Below are positions 5,352 to 10,204 of a stretch of DNA of 10,204 bases, piece after piece. The notes under the pieces are model-generated. The model did no database searches, was not told the origin of the DNA, and worked only from the letters and a program-made list of their open reading frames with translations. The position numbers and the translations under genes are program-made. The stretch lies in contig DATHSN010000157.1 in the NCBI GenBank assembly GCA_035464115.1, positions 1 through 10,204 of the forward strand, in the 5' to 3' direction. The DNA comes from DATHSN01 sp035464115 (GTDB lineage Bacteria > Actinomycetota > Acidimicrobiia > Acidimicrobiales > SKKL01). Positions within the stretch are counted from its first letter, which is position 1. Each line of letters begins with the position of its first letter.

Positions 5352-5357
5352 GCGCGC

Positions 5358-8057
5358 ATGGCCCGCCGTGTGCACGTCGTCCCCCACACCCACTGGGACC
5401 GCGAGTGGTACGCCCCGTTCCCCACCTTCCGGGCCCGGCTGGTCGACCTGCTCGACGAGCTGCTGCCCCGCCTCGACGCCGACCCCTCGTTGGCCCACTT
5501 CCTGCTCGACGGCCAGATGGCGGTCGTCGACGACTACCTGGCGGTGCGGCCCCTGGCCGAGGCCACGCTGCGCCGGCTGGCTGCGTCGGGACGACTGGCC
5601 ATGGGCCCGTGGTACGTGCTGATGGACGAGTTCCTCGTGTCGGGCGAGACCATGGTGCGCGACCTCCAGCTCGGCATCGAGCGGGCCGCCGCCTTCGGCG
5701 GCGCCATGGACGTGGGCTACCTGCCCGACATGTTCGGCCACGTGGCCCAGATGCCCCAGCTGCTGCGCCAGGCCGGCTTCGACCACACGGTGGTGTGGCG
5801 CGGCGTCCCGGCGGCGGTCGACCGCAGCGCGTTCTGGTGGGAGGCGCCCGACGGCTCCACCGTGCGCGCCGAGTACCTCCCGCGGGGCTACGGCAACGGT
5901 GCCGCCCTCCCCGACGACGCCAAGGAGCTGGTGGGCCTCGTCCACGAGTTCGCGGCCCGCTACGCCGACCTGCTGGGCGACGACCCCATCCTCTGGATGA
6001 ACGGCACCGACCACCAGCGGCCCGCACCGCACCTGGGCCGGGTCCTCGCCGAGGCCAACGCGCTGCAGGACGACCTCGAGCTCGCGGTCGTGCCCCTCGC
6101 CGAGCACGTGCGGTCGGGGCCCACCGAGGGGCTGCCCACGTGGCGGGGGGAGCTGCGCTCGGGGGCGCGGGCCAACCTGCTCATGGGCGTGGCGTCCAAC
6201 CGGGTCGACGTGAAGATCGCCGCTGCCCGCGCCGAGCGCGAGCTCGAGCGCCGGGCCGAGCCCCTCGGGGTGATGGCCGGCGTCGGCGGCCCCGGCTGGC
6301 TCACGGCGCCGACCACCGGCGCGCCCGGGTCGACGCCGCCCGATCCGTCCGCCGCGCTGCTCGCCGAGGCGTGGCTCCAGGTGGTCCGCAACGCCGCCCA
6401 CGACTCGGTCTGCGCGTGCAGCCACGACGAGGTCGTCGCCGCCGTGCTCCACCGCTCCGCCGAGGCGTTCCGCACCGCCGAGGCGGTCGCTGCGCGCGAG
6501 CTGCGGGTCCTCGGCGCCTCGGTGGCGCACCGGGGAGCGCTGGTCGTCAACCCCTCGGCGCGGGCGCGCGGCGGCATCGTCGAGCTCGAGCTGCCGGGCA
6601 CCGGCGGCGGCGCCGGCCTGCAGGTGCTCACCGAGGACCCCGGCCACGACCTCGTCCGCCGGGTGCCCCGCGCCGACGCGCCCACCGTGGTGGAGCGCGA
6701 GATCGAGGTGCGCTTCCCGGTCACGTCGGTGGAGATCGCCGCAGCCGACGACGGCACCCTCGACGTGACCATCACCTCGGGGTCGCCCACCCGGGTCTGG
6801 ACGGGCGGCGCCGCCCGCCGCCACCTCGAGGCGCTGGCCGCGGCCGACCCCGACGGCGAGGTGCGGGTCTGGGCTCGCCGGGAGCCGTCGCGCTCGGTGC
6901 TGGCCCACGTCGGCGAGGTGCCCGGGTTCGGCTGGACGCCGTGGGAGCCGGGGCCGCTCACCGTCGATCCGGTGGTGGTCGGCGACGACCAGCGCTCGCT
7001 GTCCAACGGCCGGGTCACCGTGCGGGTCGACCCCGACGACGCGACCTTCGCCATCGGCGGGCTCACCGGGCTCGGCCGCCTGGTCGACGGAGGCGACGCC
7101 GGCGACACCTACAACTGGTGCCCGGCCGACGCCGACGTGGTGGTCGATCGGCCCGACGAGGTGGCGGTCACCGTGGTCGAGCGGGGCCCGCTGCGGGCCC
7201 GGCTCGAGGTGACGGCCCACTACCGCTGGCCCGAGCGCGTGGTCGCCGACGCACGCGTCGGCGAGCGCCCGGTCGAGGTCCGCACGACCCTCGAGGTGCG
7301 GGCGGGTGACGAGCTGGTCCGGGTCACCACCCGGTTCGACAACCAGAGCCGCGACCACCGGCTCCGCGCCTGGTTCCCCCTCCCCGCGCTTGCGACCCGG
7401 TCACGGGCCGAGTGCGCGTTCGCGGTGGTCGAGCGGGGCCTCACCGCCGAGGGCGGGCCGAGCGAGACCGGCGTGCCCACCTTCCCGTCGCGCCGCTTCG
7501 TCGCCGCCGGCGGGCTCACGGTCGTGCACGAGGGCCTGCTCGAGTACGAGCTGGTCGACGTGGTCGACGGCGCGGCCCGGGCGCTCGCGCTCACCCTCGT
7601 GCGCAGCACGGGGATGATCTCGCGCCCGCCGATGCCCACCCGGCCGCTCCCCGCCGGCCCGCACCTGCCGGTCGAGGGCGCCCAGCTGCTCGGGAACCGG
7701 GAGCTGCGCTACGCGCTCCACGTCGCCGACCCCGACCGGCCGGCACCCGACCCCTACGCCCTCGTCGACGAGGCGTTCCTGCCCCTCCTCGTCACCCGCT
7801 CCGGGGGCGACGGGCCGCGGCCCGCCACCGGCACGGCCCTCGAGGTCGACGGCGCCGAGGTGTCCGCCCTGCGCCGGGTGGGCGATCGCGTCGAACTGCG
7901 GGTGTTCAACCCCTCGTCCGAGGCACCCACCGTGGTGCGGCTGCCGGGTCGGACGGGCTGGCGGGTCGACCTGCGCGGCCGGCCGGTGGCGCCGTTCGAG
8001 GGCGAGGTGGCGCTCGGCCCCGCCGAGATCGCGACCCTCACCTGGCCGCTCGGCTGA
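5358..8057 (+). CDS. GH38 alpha-mannosidase, MngB-like
   Basis: An 899-residue retaining, zinc-dependent glycoside hydrolase acting on alpha-mannosides. The N-terminal catalytic domain opens with VHVVPHTHWDREWYAPF; His12 and Asp14 correspond to zinc ligands. The nucleophile is Asp124 in DVGYLPDMFGHVAQMPQLL, and GPWYVLMDEFLVSGE lies at 83-97. A further zinc ligand is His348 in NAAHDSVCACSHDEV, within the three-helix region (about 270-390). The C-terminal beta-sandwich domains contain DTYNWCPADADVVVD and a family-like GMISRPPMPTRPLPAGP. HWDREWY, LLDGQMAVVDDY and GPWY resemble E. coli MngB (mannosylglycerate hydrolase) more than Golgi or lysosomal mannosidases, so mannosylglycerate or a short mannoside is a reasonable but unproven substrate. 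There is no signal peptide, so it is probably cytoplasmic. It seems monocistronic, divergent from the operon to its left and convergent with the lipoprotein gene. Confidence 0.93.
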   Translation: MARRVHVVPHTHWDREWYAPFPTFRARLVDLLDELLPRLDADPSLAHFLLDGQMAVVDDYLAVRPLAEATLRRLAASGRLAMGPWYVLMDEFLVSGETMVRDLQLGIERAAAFGGAMDVGYLPDMFGHVAQMPQLLRQAGFDHTVVWRGVPAAVDRSAFWWEAPDGSTVRAEYLPRGYGNGAALPDDAKELVGLVHEFAARYADLLGDDPILWMNGTDHQRPAPHLGRVLAEANALQDDLELAVVPLAEHVRSGPTEGLPTWRGELRSGARANLLMGVASNRVDVKIAAARAERELERRAEPLGVMAGVGGPGWLTAPTTGAPGSTPPDPSAALLAEAWLQVVRNAAHDSVCACSHDEVVAAVLHRSAEAFRTAEAVAARELRVLGASVAHRGALVVNPSARARGGIVELELPGTGGGAGLQVLTEDPGHDLVRRVPRADAPTVVEREIEVRFPVTSVEIAAADDGTLDVTITSGSPTRVWTGGAARRHLEALAAADPDGEVRVWARREPSRSVLAHVGEVPGFGWTPWEPGPLTVDPVVVGDDQRSLSNGRVTVRVDPDDATFAIGGLTGLGRLVDGGDAGDTYNWCPADADVVVDRPDEVAVTVVERGPLRARLEVTAHYRWPERVVADARVGERPVEVRTTLEVRAGDELVRVTTRFDNQSRDHRLRAWFPLPALATRSRAECAFAVVERGLTAEGGPSETGVPTFPSRRFVAAGGLTVVHEGLLEYELVDVVDGAARALALTLVRSTGMISRPPMPTRPLPAGPHLPVEGAQLLGNRELRYALHVADPDRPAPDPYALVDEAFLPLLVTRSGGDGPRPATGTALEVDGAEVSALRRVGDRVELRVFNPSSEAPTVVRLPGRTGWRVDLRGRPVAPFEGEVALGPAEIATLTWPLG

Positions 8058-8090
8058 ACGGGCCGACCCCGTCTCGCGGCGCCGGCCCGT
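8058..8090. terminator. Possible bidirectional hairpin between convergent genes
   Basis: ACGGGCCG (8058-8065) pairs perfectly with CGGCCCGT (8083-8090) around a 17-base loop. It starts right after the mannosidase TGA and lies 24 bases past the lipoprotein stop. No T-tract follows on either strand, so it may only stabilise ends or act with Rho. Confidence 0.4.
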
Positions 8091-8114
8091 GCCGATCGAG
8101 CGCCGAGGGTGGCG

Positions 8115-8684
8115 CTAGTTGCGGCCGGTGACGGCGAGCTCGAAGGAGGCCATCACGGGCTCGCCGTCGTCGGTCAGCACCGGCACGTCGGGGCCGGGGA
8201 ACTCGAACACGCCGTCGCGCAGGGCGTCGACGTGGAGCATGGCCCAGTAGGTGCCCGACCCGAGCGGCTCGTCGACGGTCACCAGCAGGTTCGACCGGTC
8301 GCCCTCGGAGAACAGGTTGGTGCCGAGGATCTCACCGCCCGGCGCCCCGTCCTCGTCGGGGTGGATCGCCACCCAGCCGTCGATCCCCTCGATGGACACC
8401 TCCTGGACGAGCACCGACCCACCGACGTCGCTCTGCTGGTCCTCGACGGTGATGCTGCCGGAGGCGATCTCCTGGATGTCCTCGGTCTCGGGATCGACCG
8501 GGTCGGGGGCGTCGACGTCCTCGGTGGTGTCGGTCGCGTCGCTCTCGGTCGTCTCGGTGACGCCGCCCACGTCGGCGGCGTCGTCGTCGTCACCGCAGGC
8601 GGCAGCTACGAGCGCGAGGGGGGCGAGCAGGGCCACGAGCCAGCGCGCGGCGAGGTGGTGGCGGGGACGGGTGCGTTCGGTCAC
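8115..8684 (-). CDS. Secreted lipoprotein with an acidic linker and a DUF7282-like beta domain
   Basis: A 189-residue predicted lipoprotein. The N-terminus has basic residues (MTERTRPRHHLAAR), a hydrophobic stretch (WLVALLAPLALVAAA) and Cys30 in VAAACGDDDD. This is an acceptable lipobox, although Ala replaces the usual Leu at -3. Residues about 31-68 are an Asp/Glu/Thr-rich, probably disordered linker. The remaining ~120 residues read ITVEDQQSDVGGSVLVQEV, GWVAIHPDEDGAPGGEILG and GTYWAMLHVDALRDGVFEFPG. That pattern resembles DUF7282-type beta-sandwich domains, an assignment made from memory. The GTG start at 8684 is supported by GGAGG eight bases upstream. It should be anchored on the outer face of the cytoplasmic membrane; function is unknown. 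It lies 104 bp behind the toroid gene on the same strand, so it could be co-transcribed or have its own promoter, but I see no clear promoter. Confidence 0.8.
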   Translation of the reverse strand: MTERTRPRHHLAARWLVALLAPLALVAAACGDDDDAADVGGVTETTESDATDTTEDVDAPDPVDPETEDIQEIASGSITVEDQQSDVGGSVLVQEVSIEGIDGWVAIHPDEDGAPGGEILGTNLFSEGDRSNLLVTVDEPLGSGTYWAMLHVDALRDGVFEFPGPDVPVLTDDGEPVMASFELAVTGRN

Positions 8685-8692
8685 GGGGAGAT

Positions 8693-8697
8693 CCTCC
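8693..8697 (-). promoter_or_regulatory. Shine-Dalgarno site of the lipoprotein gene
   Basis: GGAGG on the minus strand, eight bases before the GTG at 8684. It decides for this start and gives a complete signal peptide. Confidence 0.7.
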
Positions 8698-8788
8698 GTG
8701 GTCGACGTCGGGGGGCACCTGGCGCCCTACCCGACGGACCCTGGCCGAACCGCCCGGGTGACGCCTCTCACGGTCACGAGCAGCAGGG

Positions 8789-10204
8789 TCAGGAGAACGA
8801 GCCGGGCTCGTCGGGGGGCGGCGCTGCCGCTGGCGCGGCAGGTCCGTCGGCCTCCTCGGCCCCGTCGGTCCCGGCGCGGTCGGTCCCGGCGTCGTGGCTG
8901 GCCATCGGCGCGAGCAGGGCCTCGCCGCGCACCTCGGTGCTGGTCCAGGTCGGGTCGAGGCCGGGGGCGCGCAGCCGGACCGGTCCACCGCCCTCGTGGG
9001 GGGTGAGCTCCCACAGCAGGGCGGCGCGATCGCCGTGCCAGCGCACCGCGTAGGACAGCCGGCCGGCGGCGGTCGGCGCGTCGTGGACCTCCCACGACGA
9101 CCCGAGCCACGGGTCGGGCACCACCGGCGAGAGCCACAGCTCGACGCCGGGACCGACCGCGGCGCGCCGTTCGAGCACCACCAGCTCACGCACCGCGTCG
9201 ACCAGCCCGGCGGCCGCCACCGCCGAGGCACCGGTGCCGGCGCACCCGCCGCCGTGGCGGGGGTGCACCAGCTCGGGCCACCACCGGCTCGCACCGGCCC
9301 CGCCGACCAGCGCGGCGAGCGCGTCGGCCGCGGCGGCGTCGCCGCGCCGCAACAGCACCCGGACCCACAGCGTGGTGAGCCAGGGCGACAGGCCGGTGGC
9401 GCCGACCGTGCGCAGCACCCGGTGGTCGACCAGGAGGCGCTCGCGCACCGCGGCCACGGTGGCGTCGACGGCCGGCGAGGCGGGGTCGAGCAGGTCGAGG
9501 GGGGCGACGAGGGCCAGCGACGCGGCGACGGCGCCGTGGGCGCCGCGGTCGGGTCCGGCCGGGATCGCGCCACCCGCCCGCCGGGCCGCGGCGGCGAGGG
9601 CGGCGTCGAGGTCGGCGCGGGCCCGGTCGGCGGTGGCGCCGAGCTCGGCTGCTGCGTCGGCATGACCGAGGCCGGCCACCACGGCCGCCGCCTCGACCAC
9701 GCCCCGCAGCGCCCACCCGCTGTCGACGAAGCGGGCGGTGGTGGCGCCCACCTCGCCGGGACCGCGGCCGGCGGCCGGCACCAGCCCGTCGGTGGCGGTC
9801 GGGGCCCGACGCGCTCCGGTGCGGGCCCGCTCGATGGCGCCCACCGCGGCGAGGACCGGCTCGAGGAGGGCACCGGCCAGCTCGGCGTCGCGGGCGAGGC
9901 GCCAGTGCTCACCGATGGCGGCGAGCACCGCGCCGGAGGCGTCGTCGGCGTCGCCACCGAGGCGACCGTCGGGCCCGGGCGCGTCGCCGACGGTGGCCAG
10001 CACGGCCGCGGCCTCGTCGTGGAGCCCGGTGCGGTCGAGGGCGCGCACGAGGGCGGCCACGTCGCGGGCGGCCACCGGCTCGCCGGCCGCCGAGGGCCCG
10101 TCGGCCAGCGACAGCGAGCCCACCGCCAGCAGCACCTGGGCGCGGGCCGCGGCGAACGCCCCGGCCAGCTCGGGGTCGGGCAGCTCGACGCGCAGCCCCC
10201 GGCC
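8789..10204 (-). CDS. Alpha/alpha-toroid (six-hairpin glycosidase-like) protein, C-terminal part (start outside window)
   Basis: The frame is open to the right edge, giving about 471 residues of a longer protein; the GTG at 10135 is an internal codon, as the frame continues upstream of it. The visible part is an Ala-rich series of helical hairpins, with segments such as TARFVDSGWALRGVVEAAAVVAG, GGAIPAGPDRGAHGAVAASLALVAPLDLLDP and RTVGATGLSPWLTTLWVRVLL. These are followed by SRWWPELVHPRHGGGCAGTGASAVAAAG. Next comes a short beta-rich end with VELWLSPVVPDPWLGSSWEVHDAPTAAGRLSYAVRWHGDRAALLWELT and LDPTWTSTEVRGEALL. This order of helical toroid then beta cap is typical of GH15- or GH65-like six-hairpin enzymes, but I cannot assign a family or confirm catalytic acids. 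The last ~35 residues are a low-complexity Asp/Ala/Pro tail. Its position beyond the mannosidase hints at glycan metabolism. Confidence 0.6.
   Translation of the reverse strand, partial: GRGLRVELPDPELAGAFAAARAQVLLAVGSLSLADGPSAAGEPVAARDVAALVRALDRTGLHDEAAAVLATVGDAPGPDGRLGGDADDASGAVLAAIGEHWRLARDAELAGALLEPVLAAVGAIERARTGARRAPTATDGLVPAAGRGPGEVGATTARFVDSGWALRGVVEAAAVVAGLGHADAAAELGATADRARADLDAALAAAARRAGGAIPAGPDRGAHGAVAASLALVAPLDLLDPASPAVDATVAAVRERLLVDHRVLRTVGATGLSPWLTTLWVRVLLRRGDAAAADALAALVGGAGASRWWPELVHPRHGGGCAGTGASAVAAAGLVDAVRELVVLERRAAVGPGVELWLSPVVPDPWLGSSWEVHDAPTAAGRLSYAVRWHGDRAALLWELTPHEGGGPVRLRAPGLDPTWTSTEVRGEALLAPMASHDAGTDRAGTDGAEEADGPAAPAAAPPPDEPGSFS

Noticed and set aside
4547..7309. Very long open frame (about 920 codons) on the plus strand, and a 684-codon antisense frame at 5304-7358
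   Set aside because: Both overlap the mannosidase, whose motifs are unmistakable. Their translations are Arg/Pro/Ala-rich with no domain pattern, as expected from GC-rich codon bias.
8685..8788. Promoter or terminator between the toroid gene and the lipoprotein gene
   Set aside because: Only a 5-bp GTGAC/GTCAC hairpin and no convincing -10/-35 pair; below what I can support.
8789..8895. Short Asp/Ala/Pro repeats at the C-terminus of the toroid protein as a functional repeat
   Set aside because: Only two near-copies (AGTDRAGTDG) in a low-complexity tail; looks like an ordinary disordered end.

Overview
The window is very GC-rich, with almost every codon ending in G or C, GTG starts alongside ATG, and very short intergenic gaps. 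Together with the gene content (an actinobacterial-type lipoprotein, a secernin-type Ntn hydrolase and a large GH38 mannosidase), this suggests an actinomycete-type chromosome. The lineage may be Acidimicrobiia-like, but that is an impression rather than a proof. I see no mobile element, CRISPR array, rRNA or tRNA. It reads as an ordinary chromosomal segment with about ten genes.

Layout from left to right: (1) 1-744, plus strand, the 3' part of an unusual repeat protein. Eleven 11-residue amphipathic repeats run straight into an array with Ser at every third residue. (2) 1917-2927 and then 772-1824, minus strand: selenophosphate synthetase (selD) followed by an aminoglycoside-phosphotransferase-fold kinase. 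A perfect 20-bp palindrome and a candidate promoter lie between them. (3) 2993-3481, plus strand: an OsmC/Ohr-type thiol peroxidase-like protein, divergent from selD across only 65 bp. (4) 5265 down to 3491, minus strand: a compact three-gene operon. It encodes a small membrane protein with a YLDAGSGS motif, a secernin/C69-type Ntn hydrolase with Cys2 as nucleophile, and an atypical RpiB-family isomerase that overlaps its neighbour by 4 bp. (5) 5358-8057, plus strand: a GH38 alpha-mannosidase of the MngB-like type, divergent from that operon. (6) 8115-8684, minus strand: a lipoprotein. (7) 8789 to the right edge, minus strand: the C-terminal part of a protein that looks like an alpha/alpha-toroid (six-hairpin) glycosidase relative.

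The genes do not form one obvious pathway. The mannosidase and the toroid protein hint at glycan or compatible-solute turnover. selD marks some selenium use elsewhere in the genome, since no selenium-using partner is in the window. Three starts (selD, the small membrane protein and the mannosidase) have a TAnnnT box 6-8 nt before the ATG and no Shine-Dalgarno sequence, the arrangement expected of leaderless transcripts. The kinase, the RpiB-like gene and the lipoprotein instead have clear Shine-Dalgarno sequences. The observations most worth following are the nested-period Ser repeat protein, the RpiB paralogue lacking the usual ring-opening and phosphate-binding residues, and the palindrome behind selD.
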